DNA of 64,000 nucleotides from Hybos culiciformis (lineage: Eukaryota > Arthropoda > Insecta > Diptera > Hybotidae): positions 30,633,619 through 30,697,618 of the forward strand of contig OZ023275.1 of assembly GCA_964007475.1 (NCBI GenBank), given 5' to 3'. Both the position numbers and the translations under genes were made by a program. Under the pieces are notes generated by a model that worked only from the letters and a program-made list of their open reading frames with translations, did no database searches and was not told the origin of the DNA. Numbering within the stretch: position 1 is the first letter of the stretch; every line of letters starts with the position of its first letter. Below are positions 48,511-61,960 of this stretch, piece after piece.

Positions 48511-51500
48511 GGTATAGTATAGAACTAATATAACGAAACTATTTCAAAATCTTTTGCTGTTTTGAAATTTTAATTCCATCAAAAAAGGAAACAATCAAAA
48601 AAGGAAACAATCAACGATACTATAATTTATTATAATATCAAGACATTTATAAAATACAAATTATTACTGTTATTAGCTCCATCATTATTTGATGATTGTT
48701 TTGTTTTTTTTTTATTATAACTAACTATCAATTTTGATATTGACGAAAATCAATATAATTGTCATTTATTTCATATTGTTTTTCAAAATTTCTCCTATTT
48801 TTCATTATTGATGTAATAAAATAAAAATATATAAAAAAAATATTTTTATTTTTGAATAATTGGGTTATTGTGTTATAAAATTGATATTGAAACTTAATTG
48901 AAATTTTTTAACATGAAATGTATTGAAAAACAATTTCATTGTTTTTAATTATTTAAAAATTGATTTTTTTTTTAAATTAAAAACGTTCTGACAGTTGGAG
49001 ATTTTCTTTTGTTTTAGTAAACTAAATTATAAATGACACTGTGCTGTTTTTACTTGAACCGACTGGTAGTCCGGTTTTGTTTAAATTTGGTTACATTAAA
49101 ACAAGCAGGGAGATACAACTAACCTTAACAGTAATATTTTTACTGATTAAAACTTAAAATTGCTAAATTGTCTTTAGACTTACTATTTTGGAAGTAAAAT
49201 TATATTCACTTACAGACGCAGCGATATTTTCTGAATATCCTTTGCTATAAATAAGTTAAATATCTAAATGCAATATTTTTAGTTTTTATTCAGTAAGTAT
49301 ATAAGTGATTTAAATTTCTAAAAATTATGGAGTTATTTTAATTAATTAAGTAATTATGTCACACAGTTTGCTAAATTTAATTAATACATAAAGCATACAG
49401 ATTAAAAAAAAAACTAAATTAAATTCCCCCACTTTTTTTTCCTTGTGTTTCAACAAAGTGTAGTAAAAATCATGCAACTATATTAAAAATATTTTTTATC
49501 TTTTTACTGAAATTTATCGCAAAAATGAGAGGATCTGTAAATTTAGAGAAGAAAAAGTTTTTCCCAGAGATATTTAAATGAAATTATCTTCAGTTAGTAC
49601 GTAAAACAATAAACCAAACAATACACACGAATGGTTTTGTGTCACAAAACAAAACAAACAAAATCATTAACAATTTTATATATTTACCAAACTGAAAAAA
49701 AAAACAAAGGAAAGTTTAAACAAACTTCTAGCGGTCCATTAAGGATTTTGATGCGACATATCAGAATTATGGCATTTTTTTTTTGAAATTTGTTATTTTT
49801 TAAGTACATCCGGTATCAGTTTGCCATTGTTATAATGCACTGAAAAAAACAACTCGTTGGAAAATTAACTATAAGAGCCAGTTATAAAACTGGAATATTT
49901 TCTGGTAGTATGTACTGAAAATCTTTTAAAATTTTCTCAATTTGAAATCGAAAATATAAATGTTTGCTTATTTGTTCCTTATTCTTCTCGAAATGGAATG
50001 TTTTTCAATCCTACCACTTTAACCTTCAACGACTGAAAAGCTTTAAAATTAAATTATTCAATATTTTTACTTTTAACCAATGGGATCAACCAAAATGAAT
50101 TCAATAAATGCCGCTACATTAAATTCAAACAGAAGAGGTGAAGGAATCCCAACATTCATTTTTGATGATAATCAAAATAAAAAAAAATAATAAAAATATA
50201 GTAAAAATAAAAAAATTAAAAAAAATTCTCATCATAACTATTTTCGTTTTTTTTTTTTTGTTTGGAAGTTATTTTGATTATCATTGTTTTTTCTTGTTTA
50301 AAGAAAAAAATGAAGCAGCAAAAAGAAGTTTTTGTCAAATCTACTGCCAGAAATATAGTAATTGCATTTATAGGATTTTACATAAAAATTTTTTTAATTT
50401 CTAAAAATTTAAGTCCAACTTTGTAAGCTAAAAAATATATTTAATTTACACCATTTGTTTGTTTATATCTAAGAATATTGGAACAGAACATTCAGAAAAA
50501 GAGTTTTATTGGTGTTTTAACTAATTTTTCTCAGTCAAGGGAAACTAACAGAAAACACTTTATATCAGAATGAAATATGGTAAAAAACTATTTGAATTAA
50601 AAGTTTTTCCTCAAAAAATTTTCACACTACAAATGTTGTATTTCAATTTGAATGAGAAAATCAATATTTCATCAACAACCCAATATTTCTCTACTGATTA
50701 TTATTAATCCTTTTTTTTTTTTTTATAATTTCCATATTTCCAAATTGATTCCCAATTGGAAATGAAAATTTGAAGAAAATATTTTTTAAATGCTTTTTTT
50801 TCCAAAATTCTGATAAATTTTGTTCATTTTTTTATTTCAATTATTTGGAATTTTAGATTGAGAATAAGAAAAATTAAAGGGGTTAATGAACATGTTTAGA
50901 AGAACAGGCCCTATTTATTTCAGATCACTATAAATTTTATACAAGAATCTATTCACACAAAATTCACTTTGGCTTATTCAAGAAAAGAGTAATAAAAAAT
51001 TTGAATTTGTCAATATAAACATTTAATTTGTTTAGAGACGGTGAATTTTTTATTTTGCACTCCGCCGTGAAAAGGGAAAAATAAAAATGATAATAATAAC
51101 ATTAAAACATTCAAATGGGGAGCAAAAAAAAATAAAATAAAATTATGAAAATCATTCAAGCTCAAGGATATATGATAATATCCGCCGGAAAAGTAATCAA
51201 AAATCGCTTAAGGCAAATTATGAGACAACAACAAACAATATTATATATGTATATATTTTTAAAGAGCAAAAAAAAAAAGGATGTCGTCAGGTGTATAAAA
51301 ATTTTTATTAAACTTATGCATAAAATATGCGAAAAAAGAAAATTTATATTTAAATACTGTTTTGTTAGCAAGCATTTTCTATTTAAAAAAAAAAAATCAA
51401 AATTAAAGACAATCTGTAAAATTTTATATTCAAATGATTAATGGTTTAAAATAACTTTGAGTTAAGTTTACCAGAAATAATTCATAAAATAATTCATAAA

Positions 51501-54500
51501 AATTGATTTGAAAATGACAAAAATATTAAAATCACTATGTAAACAGAAGATTGTTTGTCTATTTATGTGATTTTCGTCAAATTGTTCATTTAAAAGCATA
51601 AATCTCAATAAAGGAACTAAAGATTTCAATTTTCATAATTGATGACTGTAAACATAAATATTATGGGGAAATTGAGAGTAATTGATTTCTCTCGTCAATT
51701 GAACCAATATAAATTGTCTTTTTTGTTCGTTTTGTCTATATTGTTGTCGAACGAATCCGATAAACAAATCAGAGAATAGAACGTGTTAGAATACAAATCC
51801 AAATATTAAAATTTCAAGTTTATTTCTTTCTGTTTTTACAACAAATATTGCATAGCAGTGAAAAGACAGAAATTTCAAAGCGGATGTCATGTTCGCGATT
51901 AGAATTGATGTTCAAGTGCATTGAACAATCAAAAATAATAAGTTCAAAACTTGATTTCTAATAAAGATTTCATTTGTTTTATATTTTCAAAATATTCTAC
52001 ACGTTCGAATTATAACTTTAAATAAAAATAAACTTGAAAATTTCTACATTTAATAAGTTTTCAAAGAATATTATACCTACAAGTATGCTAAAATTCTCAT
52101 TTTATTATTATTCTTTATCAGCAGCACCTTAAGAAGAAGTCTTTTTTTTTTGTTGCACTGTTGGTTTCTTTTACCGATTTTTTTTTTTTTTTTTTGTTTA
52201 TACACTTGAGATTAAAAGTGCATGAAAATAAGGATATGAAGCACCACAGAGCATAACACAAAAATATTGAATCCTTTATTCAAACAAAAGGAATATAAAA
52301 AAAAAAGAAAAGAAAAATTGAAAAGCAGTTATCCTCTTTCAGAAACAAGAACATTATTTTGTGGTAATGTTATATCCTGTCAATCCTTTAACCATGCTTT
52401 AATTTACATATTTAAAATTGAAAGAGGCAGTATTAATGATTTTTATTTTCTTTTAGTTAAATATATACATAAAAATGAAAATTATCTTATTTCTTGACTA
52501 TATACAAACAAATTGTTAAAAGTTTTTTTAATTAAAAATAATTATAATTAAAATTAAGTAGAAGTTGTCGTATAGAATGTCTTAAATATGTACTATATAG
52601 TAATTTTTTTTTAATAGGAACGTAATAATAGAATTTTGCGAAGGAATAGAAAGTTCTCGAACCAAATGATTGTTTTATGTACAGAGAACATTTTTGATAC
52701 AATTTTCATATTATGTTTTCAGATTTCTCCTTTTTTTTTTTTCTAAAAATATCTTGTGCAAGGCTTTGAATTGCTATTATTCATCGCGTTTTTTTTTTCA
52801 AGATTCTTTGTATCGTTTTTCTTCATTTTTTTTTTTCCTTAAAGCAAACAAAACTATAAAGTCTTGCACAATTTTAAATTTGTGAATGGGAAAATTTACC
52901 TTTTTTTTTTGTTAGATAAAAATTGGTACGAAAATATTATCGGTAAATGTTTATCTTGGCAGGGAGGTCAATGCCATATACATATAATTCCTGTATATAT
53001 AAAAAAAAAAACAATATTTTATGCCTATTTGATGCTAAACAACTTACAAATTTGGTAAACATATTTTTAAACCCCTTTATTTATTTTATTTTTTTTTTTT
53101 GTTTGAGACAAAAAAATATATTATATTTATATGTATTGAATTTTATATGCTTAACTTAACAATATGTGAATTTCCTGTGTTGGAGTTGGAACATAGATTG
53201 CATGGTTTACTTACATTGTGGCAATCTGAATTTATGATCCATTTGAAAGTGATATTCTAATAGGAACAAATCTCCAAGGTGTATACATATACCAGGTATT
53301 TTCTTCTATAATGACGATGAATTTTTTATTATTTTTTTAAATCTTAGGTTGTTCAGAGATGCGAAGTAATATATTTTTTTCATTTAAGTATTAAAGTACA
53401 ATAAAAATAAGAATATATTTATAAATTTCATTTTAATCACATTGATCGCTTCTAATGTGGTGTGATGTTGAAATTTTTTAAAAATTAATTTAAGTTAGCA
53501 TGGTATAACTAAATTATGATAATAATTCAAATTGACATTATATTATAATTAAAGCAAAAAAATAATGAAAAATTTTGTTTATTAGCTACTTTTAGCCGAC
53601 ACTTAGGAGAAATAAAAATCCTGTATTTAAATTTCTTGATATACTAATTTCTGGATAACTGGCATCAAGCTTCAAGGTTACAGTATAATTCAGTTCAAAA
53701 ATTTTTAATTTATTTCTTAATGCTTTAGAAAAATAATATTTTATATTATACTTTATTTTACTTTCAACGTTCACACATTACACATTTTCTCTAGAAATTT
53801 AATTCATTCATTTAAATTCAAATTAATTTTTCTTTTGCTTTTGGGATATTATAAGGATAATGTTCACACGAAAATATGTTTCTTCTTCATATTAAAATAC
53901 TGTTTTTATGTAAAATACACGTTAATTTGAATGTTTATGCTGTTAGTTATAAATTAAAAGTATACATTATCACATAATTAAGTTTATACTATACACATTC
54001 ATATATAACATTTATTTAACAAATATGCTCCCTGTTAAAAAAAAATTTTGATAAATACAGAACAGAGATTATTTTGTAGATGTTGTTATAAGTTCAAATT
54101 TGTAAATAAAAATAACTCTAACTAAAACTATGTTTCTTGCATTTTGTCTGATTTAGTAATTATTAAAAGCCCATAAGCCCAATATTCACTTTTTTACACT
54201 AAATATTTACTTATAATAATTCTTGATAATTTCTAGGTAAGACCATAAAATCGAAATCATAAACAATAAGTCCGATAAACTTTACGTATAAAAATGTTGA
54301 ACAAAATATTTCTTTACTTTTTAGATGATGACTTTTCTTTCGGGCTAAAATTAATTGATATAAAAAATATAAGATTTATTGCTAGCTCCGAATAACGATT
54401 ACTCAGTATTAATAAATAAGTTAACTAACATAACAAAGTTAAAAAAAAAAAAATAATTAAGAAAACATAAATTTTATCATTGTATTTCACTTAAACTCAC

Positions 54501-57500
54501 GCGACATTGCTAACCTTCTTTTAGCAATGATTGGTATTTTAAACTAAAACTGACAATTTTCCTTATCCTGATTCTTTTAGCATAACATTCATGACATTTT
54601 TCAACTTTATAGGTTGGCAGTCACATAAAAATAAATTTGAATCGTGTGAAATACTTTCGTTACTAACTAAATATGTATAAGGAAGAAGGGTGAAGGATGG
54701 ATATAGGGGTTGCGAACACAAAAAACTCATCTAATTTTGTATCATTTTATATGAATATTTAAATAGTACAAATTTTTATTTTTTATGCCTCTTTTTTTTT
54801 TAATGAAAATAACCACTCTGTCGTCTAACTACATGTACGTTTTTTTGACACCTATTTTGCAGAAATGAAATAATTAAAAAACTTATTTGATCATCACGAA
54901 TTAATGAAATCAAAACATATTATTCAGTTGAGCGTGAACTTAGTAACTTTAATTTGCAGAAAATTAATGCAAAGACAAATAAGTAATTGGCCAGAATGAA
55001 ATGTTAGTCCGTGGTAAATGTTGTGCAATGAAGAAAAAGCGTTTAATTATTATAAAATCAATTTTTTTTGGCAAAAAAGTATTAAACCATTTATAATTTC
55101 TGAGTTATATCAACATTGAGTGTTTGACAATTTGAAGATTTTACGATTTTTGTATTACACATTTTATAAAGTAAAGTAATTAAGGACATTTTCAACGATT
55201 TTTGGATATAAATTATATGCACATATATACGTATAAGTATATATTGTGTATCTAAATTAACACTTTTTTGCATAAATTCGTTTTACGTATTTATGTTTAT
55301 TATCTTTTTATAACAAAAACAAGAAAAATCAACGTATAATATTCTTGACGTTTTTTGTGTTTTTTTTTTATTTTATTTTATTTTTGAAAAGGTGCTAAAA
55401 TGAGTGTTTGTGCTTTATTCACTTTTTTCAGATTTTTTTTTTTTTTTTGTTTACCGAAAAAAGGGGATTTTGTTTACTGTTTGGATATAAAATGTGGTAA
55501 AACTATTTAAAGTTTCATTATCCTTGAAACAAAAAAAAAAATAAATAAATATTATATATTTAAAAAAAAAAAAAGGTGAAAAACTTGTTAAATAAATAAA
55601 ATCGTATAATAATTTAAAGTTTTATAACGAATATAACGATTTTAGCTTTAATGGTCTGCCATCAAAGTTGGTATTTTTTTAAGCATTATTTTATCCTTAT
55701 TTTTCTGATATGAAACTGTGAAAACAACATAAGCAACATAAGACAATTGTATGATGATTGATAACTTTTAAAGGCAGTGTGATTAATAATTTGTAATATG
55801 TTTAATTATTTTACAGAAGTTAACAAAATAATTTTTGATTGAGAATTAAGCTTATCAAGAATTCGTAAAAATTTGTCATCTTTTGAGTCCTGCAGTTAAA
55901 TTTACGAATTCAATACCGTTTTATATTGAAGTATTATTCAACTGGTCATCACACAGGATAATTAGTACCGAGTCTTTGAGGGAATAAAAATTTACAAATT
56001 TCCAATTACAAGTATACCGTAGTTACGGGAGGGGGATAATTTTAATAATAATTATGTTTGTAATTAAAGTATAAAAAAAATCTCATTATAAAATGAATTA
56101 AAAGACGAAAATTATTTCATTGGTGAGCAGAAGAGACATAAACTATACGTTCAATCATTTCCAGTTTGTAACAACAACTGAGTATTTTTTTTTTTGGAAA
56201 AACTTTAATGAATAAGGGAAAATTTACAGATTCCACATTTTTTAATTTTACCTTTACGCACATGTAAAACAAAAAAAAAAATATTTTAAGTGCAAAACTG
56301 GGAGTTTCTTATGATTTCTGTAAGGTTATAATTTTTTTTTATTTGTTAGTATTTGGCAACAATGTTGAGATACAAATTTACTATTTATTTTTTTTTAAAT
56401 TGATTGACACTTCTGAAAGTTTTTTAATATTATTAGTTAACTTCAATATACTTTTTTAAAACTGTAAATAAGTTCACATTGAAAAAAATCTTTTTTCAGT
56501 TCTTGACGTTCTTGGAGTTTAAATATTATAATTAATATTTTTTCTAAAGTATTTTGAGACCACAAAATGATAAACGTAAACTTACGGTGACATAGTGTTA
56601 TTCCAAGGCATCCCAATTAATATGGTCTAAAAATATGTCATGTCCTGAAACAGATAATATTAATAATAATGAGTTACAACAATACAAAATAATATATAAA
56701 CGTTTAAAAGTCATATAAAATAATAACATATATTTCACAGATTTATTATTGGTTCATTGGCTGCTTTTCTCTTTCTACATTGAGTACTTTGATTATTCAG
56801 CCCATCATTTAATCCCTCATCAATTTTTTTTTTTAATTTGCATCAGAATCTGTATTATTACTAGTACAATGACTAACCTATTTCGTTTCCAATTTATGAT
56901 CAACCATATGTTTTTTAAAATTTTTCCCTAAAATTATTATTAAATTATTAAATTATCTATTAAAAAAATAAGACAGTGAACTTTGAAGCTTAAATAGTTC
57001 AAAATTTTCATATAAGTATGGTTCCTAAATACAGTATATATGTATTTTAATTTTGAAGCTTATATTTTCTTCGTTTTCTAAAATCGTATGGTACTGATGA
57101 ATAGTTAACGATCAATCAAAATAAAAAAAAATAAAATATTGCTTTACTGGATCAAAATATGCCTGCAATTTTTTTTACATAATATGTAATGCTCATTATG
57201 TCTGTCCAGTCTAAATTGAGAACTAAGAATTAGTTTCGAATGCGAAAACAATTTTAAATGTGCCTAAGCAAAGCTGTAAATAACACCATTCATTTTAGAA
57301 TTTCAAGATATGCAATCCAAATGAAAACTACAATATTAATGTTTTACTCAATAATTTTCCAAAATATAGCATAATTTTGCAACATATCTATATATCTTCA
57401 ATAATTTTTACACACTTTCTGTCTGTATTTTGGCTTCCAGTTGGTATATAAAAAAAAAATTAATTGTAAATAAAATTGCATGCTAACCAATTTATATTCT

Positions 57501-58860
57501 ATTTTTTATTTTAATTTCTTACATGTGTCGAACCTTTTAAAATCTGATAAATTATACATCAAAAAAGTTTAAAAATATTAAGCAAAAAAATATTCAAAAA
57601 CAAAATAAACACTTTTTTTTTTTCATTGAGAGAAAAACTAATTAATTTTTAAAGGAATTTTTTTTTTTTTTATTTTCTTGCATTCATTTTCTTATCATGA
57701 CGATATAATGGAATTTTAATAAAAAATTACGTTATGGAAAACTTTTAAGAAAAAAGAAAAAGCCTACATGAAAAACTTCATATTTCAATGCTATCAAAAT
57801 AAAAAAATAAAAAAATTTTATTTTTTTTATTTTTTCATTAATAATTTATAGAATGTGTTAAAAATTGTTTTCCATCTCTGATATATGACACAAAAAAAAA
57901 ATGATATAAAAGAAAATTTTTTAAGAAAATGAAGAAAATATAATAAGACATTTTACGAAAGATAAAGTTTTCGTTGAAAGCGATTTTTATATAGAAACAG
58001 TCAAAATAAATTGTTTTTTCTTTGTTTCAGTTATAGATGTTAAAAATTATTTTAGATTCTTTTTTTTTTTTTTTTTTTACAAATTTTCATCCGGTAAAAT
58101 TTCCTTTTATTTTCTATGCGAGAAAAAAAAATAGAAAAATTAAATAAAAAAAATTCAAGTTATATATAGCCATATTAATATTGCCTCCCCCAAAATGTTG
58201 ACAACGCGATGTCTAGACTATACTTTCTTACTTAACATCGGACTAAGAGACCATAATTCGATAAAATATAAGGAATATAAAGGTATACTGGTAAGCCGGA
58301 AAAATATGAAAGCCTTAATAAAAGTATTAATACTATTAATTATTTCAAAGTTTTTTTTAACCAAGAACCATTTTTAAAATAAAATTTTATTTTATAGCTG
58401 TTAGAATGGAATCGGAACGAAGCATTAAAAAAAAGCATAAATTTATTAACTTTAGCTTTAAACCTATGAGCAATATTTAATAGCTTTGTGTTATTATTCA
58501 GCCAAACATTTTCATTCTTACAACCATTTTTCATATTTTCAGCAATTTTGTATTCAAGGAAAAATCTGTATAACATAAATTTATGTTTTTTCCACGAGAT
58601 GGCTGGAAAAATTGTTCAGGCATTATATCTTTTTTTTTCTGTAAAAAAAAGCTTCTTTCGATTCCACATTCTGTTAGCTTTAAAAATATTTTATTTTTCC
58701 AACAGCAACAAGTTACGTATTTTCATGTCATAATAATTTTCAAATTTGAATTATTGATTAAACAAAATTGTGAACATTCCTTTTAGATAAACTTAAAATT
58801 CCTAAACAGTTCGAATTAATTTTTTTTTTTTTTGAAAATAATCAATACATAGAATAAGAA
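48511..58860. other. Gene-poor A/T-rich desert, fourth part
   Basis: No supported gene, RNA or bounded repeat in about 10 kb. The longer frames (50138-50404, 51145-51441, 58488-58733) are homopolymer-driven strings without signal peptides, domains or promoter context. It ends at the start of the four-exon gene. Confidence 0.6.
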
Positions 58861-60676
58861 ATGGATAAAAGTGATAAGTGCTCAAAAGTTTCAAAATACT
58901 GGGAGAAAGTAAAAGATACACAAACATATCAAGTAACCCAGTTGAAATCTCCGTTTTTTAGACAAAAAAGTTATTGGCGTGATGTTCTTATGGATATGGA
59001 ACGTTTGGCAATGCAAGAAGCAAAAGCGACTCAAATTAAAGATTATGATTTGTCAACGGCATTGCCAGCAAAATTGTACAAGCGTGTTGGAAAAATCATT
59101 CCATTAATTCCGATTGCGGAAGACCGTTTTGAAGACGACATAGCTGACGAAATAAGAAGAGAGGAATTAAAAATAGATGAAAAAGGGACGAAAGTGTTTG
59201 GATTGTTTGAGGTATAAATCATTCTGGTTAAACTATAGTTAAGTCTTATTTTCTTCGAAGAATAAAGTTAAACGTTTAACATTTCACTTTAGGAGAGGTT
59301 CAATGAGAGTTCTTGTAGCGAAATAGAGAAACTCCAAGAAGAATTTATTATCATTGATGTCCAAACTGAAAAAAGAAATTTAAAAAAACCAGTTCAAATG
59401 AAAAAAATGAATTGGCAAGCTGAATTCATTTGTAGAAAAAAGAAGGAAAGAGTAAAGTGGCCTTCTAAAATTTACAAATTGGAAAAAAGTATTTGGGAGA
59501 AGCCTCTGTATGAACAAGCTGAACAACTTATGGATACTGTGAAATCTTTAAATAAAATACAAATTATAATATTAAAAATTGTTTAAATAAAATAAATGTT
59601 TTTTAGGCAGCTGAAAGATTTACACAATGGGTGAACGCTTTAGGCAGTAACAAAGAAACTGATATTTCCAAAGATTTATTGAAATCTCTATTTTCATTAG
59701 AATCAGGTGAAAAACTTTTACAAGGAATAAATATTGAACCTAAACAAATCAGAGCTGTTCCAAATAATGTTGCACTAAAATGGAATGTTCCTGAGGTAAG
59801 AAGTTGATGATTAAGAATTTTTGGTACTTTTCCGTTAGCCGGGCGCTTTTTGCGGCGCAAAAAAATTTTACGGCGCAAATTTACGGCGCCAAAAATGTTA
59901 GTGAAAACTTATGGTAATTTGAAATGAATAGTTTTTTCGTGTATCGGGGGACGGCTGCCGCCTCCCCCAAACCCCCTAGGGCACCTTTTTTTTTTTTTTT
60001 TTTTTTTTTATTTTGCCTTGGCGCGCTTCACGCGATGCGAATGGGACGGGGACTGTTGTGCACAAATTTACGGGATACCCGTCCCATTCGCATCGCGCGA
60101 AGCGCGCCAAGGCAAAATAAAAAAAATAAAAAAGGTTCCCCCGATATACGAAAAAACTATTCATTTTAAATTACCATAAGTTTTCACTAACATTTTTCGC
60201 GCCATACATGTGCGCCGTAAAATTTTTTTGCGCCGCAAAAAGCGCCCGGCTAACGGAAAAGTACCGAATTTTTTCATTATATACATATATACATAGCAGA
60301 ATTATATTTCTTATTTAAGATGTCATTAGAATTGAAACTGGATAAAAAAATGGATGATCAGAAGAAGAGAATTCCAAGTAAAGTTCCAACATTTGCTTTT
60401 GGACTTTCATTACCAGAAGAATTGCGTCCTTGGAAACCTATTGATGCCCAAACAATAATTGATCCTGTATTTCCAGTTGAACTTCGAACAAGAGAAGTTC
60501 TATTTAAAGGCATCGGTCATTTGAGATCTACTCGTGCTCTAGTAGATTATTATAAAAATCATGAACGAATTGAAAGACCACAATATTTAATTGACAGCGG
60601 ATGTTTTGCTGAAGTTTCAGAGAAAAAAAGTAATGTAGAAGTACCACTATATGAATTACTTAATTTGAAAACATAA
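58861..60676 (+). CDS. Four-exon gene for an unrecognised 380-residue soluble protein
   Basis: The exons are 58861-59211, 59293-59538, 59607-59795 and 60320-60676. All introns are phase 0 with GT...AG ends and lengths of 81, 68 and 524 bp. The ATG at 58861 sits in a good context (AAGAAATGG). The product is about 380 residues, highly charged, with no signal peptide or membrane segment. The N-terminal part is basic (MDKSDKCSKVSKYWEKVKDT) and an acidic stretch AEDRFEDDIADE lies near residues 84-95. A central block AAERFTQWVNALG...LLKSLFSLESGEKLL begins at the third exon. The last exon has FAFGLSLPEELRPWKPID and FKGIGHLRSTRALVDYY. I do not recognise it securely. The central block gives a weak impression of FAM47-like proteins, which would need a profile search. 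Codon use, clean splice sites and maintained frame across exons argue strongly for a functional gene. Intron 3 hosts a hairpin transposon. Confidence 0.88.
59815..60273. mobile_element. 443-bp hairpin MITE in intron 3, 8-bp target duplication
   Basis: The element is 59823-60265. It begins GGTACTTTTCCGTTAGCCGG and ends with the exact reverse complement, and the arms match with few changes for more than 130 bp on each side. An inner pair of GC-rich arms (GCCTTGGCGCGCTTC and its complement, about 60016 and 60098) closes around a short loop, so nearly the whole element can fold on itself. GAATTTTT at 59815-59822 is repeated at 60266-60273. An 8-bp duplication suggests hAT, although the terminal GG is not typical. 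Small open frames inside are translations of the arms. Confidence 0.88.
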
Positions 60677-60770
60677 AATATTTAAGTTCATGTATATATA
60701 AGGATTCAGTTAAATTGATATTAAACTTATATCGTTTTAGAATCCTTGTATGTGTAATGCTAAAATTACG

Positions 60771-60776
60771 AATAAA
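60771..60776 (+). terminator. Polyadenylation signal AATAAA
   Basis: AATAAA lies 95 bp after the stop codon of the four-exon gene, a plausible 3' end. Confidence 0.55.
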
Positions 60777-61344
60777 AAATTTTATAAAGAAATATTTAGA
60801 ACATGAGTTTTTATTCACTTATGTTATATTTATCGTTATATTTAAGAATGGATAGATTTTTTTGTTGTGTGATTGATTAGATTTTTCTTTTGACGTCATG
60901 AGACAAAAATAGGATTAAACTCAGCGACGTCCAGGTTATTCCGGTGAAGAGATTTCCCTCTTTTTAACCTCAATCTATTACATTAAAATATAAATATACA
61001 AATATTTTTCTTTCAGGTTTAGATAAAATACATTTTGTTATCTTTGTAAATTGTAATAGTTATTTTTTTCAATTCAGGCTTATGTAGGGTTGCCAAATGG
61101 TCTCTTTTTTAGCTTCACTCTTTTTTTCTCTTTTTTGTTTTTCAAATGGTCTCTTTTAGTCTCTTTTAGACTTTCATTGCTTTAAGCTATTTTAAATGTT
61201 TTCGACGAATTCTCAGATTTGAAGTTTTTTTTTATCAGAAACTAATGACAAACTTTGAAAAAGCTACCATCTAGCTTAAAATCGCTTCAACTCTTCAAAC
61301 ATTATTCTAGTTCTATATTTATAAAAATGGATCAATTTTTTTTT

Positions 61345-61572
61345 CTTGCGATCCCTGGGAAAAACGCAAACGTTGAGCGAGTTTTTTCTATGATAGAAGC
61401 TTAGTGGACGAAAGAGAGAAATAGACTTACTCCTGAAACTGTGAAAGGAATAATGGCAGTAGTATATAACTTGAAGAATATCTCGTGTAAATATTTTTAC
61501 TGCCTAATAAAAAATAACAAAAAATTCTTAAATACAGTTTCTAGCTCTGGCAAATATGAATTCGTTCAATAA
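61345..61572 (+). pseudogene. hAT transposase C-terminal dimerisation domain remnant
   Basis: One frame reads LAIPGKNANVERVFSMIEA, then a TAG at 61402-61404, then WTKERNRLTPETVKGIMAVV and YNLKN, continuing to a TAA at 61570-61572. The pattern NVERVFS...KERNRL.PE.....V.YNL is the conserved hAT family C-terminal dimerisation motif of cut-and-paste transposases. The rest of the transposase (zinc finger, catalytic core) is missing and the in-frame stop shows the piece is dead. Confidence 0.85.
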
Positions 61573-61960
61573 TTTTTGTTTAGTAAATTTATTTTTTTAA
61601 TATGTCTATAGGTTTTATTGAATTTATAATTAAATATATAATTTCGTTGAAATTTCGTAACAAATAATTAAAGTTCAAAATTTTTGAAATTTAGCTTTGT
61701 ACAAATAAACAAGTTAAAATGAATTGGTTTATGAGTTATGTAACGTTAATAACTCAGAGAAATTTTATTGAAATAATTTTTGTTTAATAAATTTAATTTT
61801 GTTAAATGTATGTACAAATAATATAATGTAAAATTTCTATGAAATTTTGCAATAAATAATTAAAGTTTGAAACTTTTTGAAAACTTTTTGAACCAAGCTT
61901 TGTACAGGTGAAAATGAATTACTTCATTTTTTATGTGCATCACTGAAGTATTTTATAATA
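61570..61960. repeat. Tandem duplication of about 195 bp inside the hAT element
   Basis: The segment starting AATAATTTTTGTTTAGTAAA near 61570 recurs near 61770 as AATAATTTTTGTTTAATAAA. Both copies then pass through a matching AATAAT(T)AAAGTT block and an AGCTTTGTACA block, ending near AAAATGAATT. The copies differ by scattered substitutions and small indels, so the duplication is not recent. Confidence 0.65.

Noticed and set aside
59924..60169. Open frames in the intron 3 hairpin element
   Set aside because: The plus- and minus-strand frames are near-identical because they translate the two inverted arms. They do not encode a gene.
60905..60960. GC-richer patch after the four-exon gene
   Set aside because: A short minus-strand frame is open, but there is no splice pair, start or family match, and it lies beyond the gene's poly-A signal. 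Not enough to call a feature.
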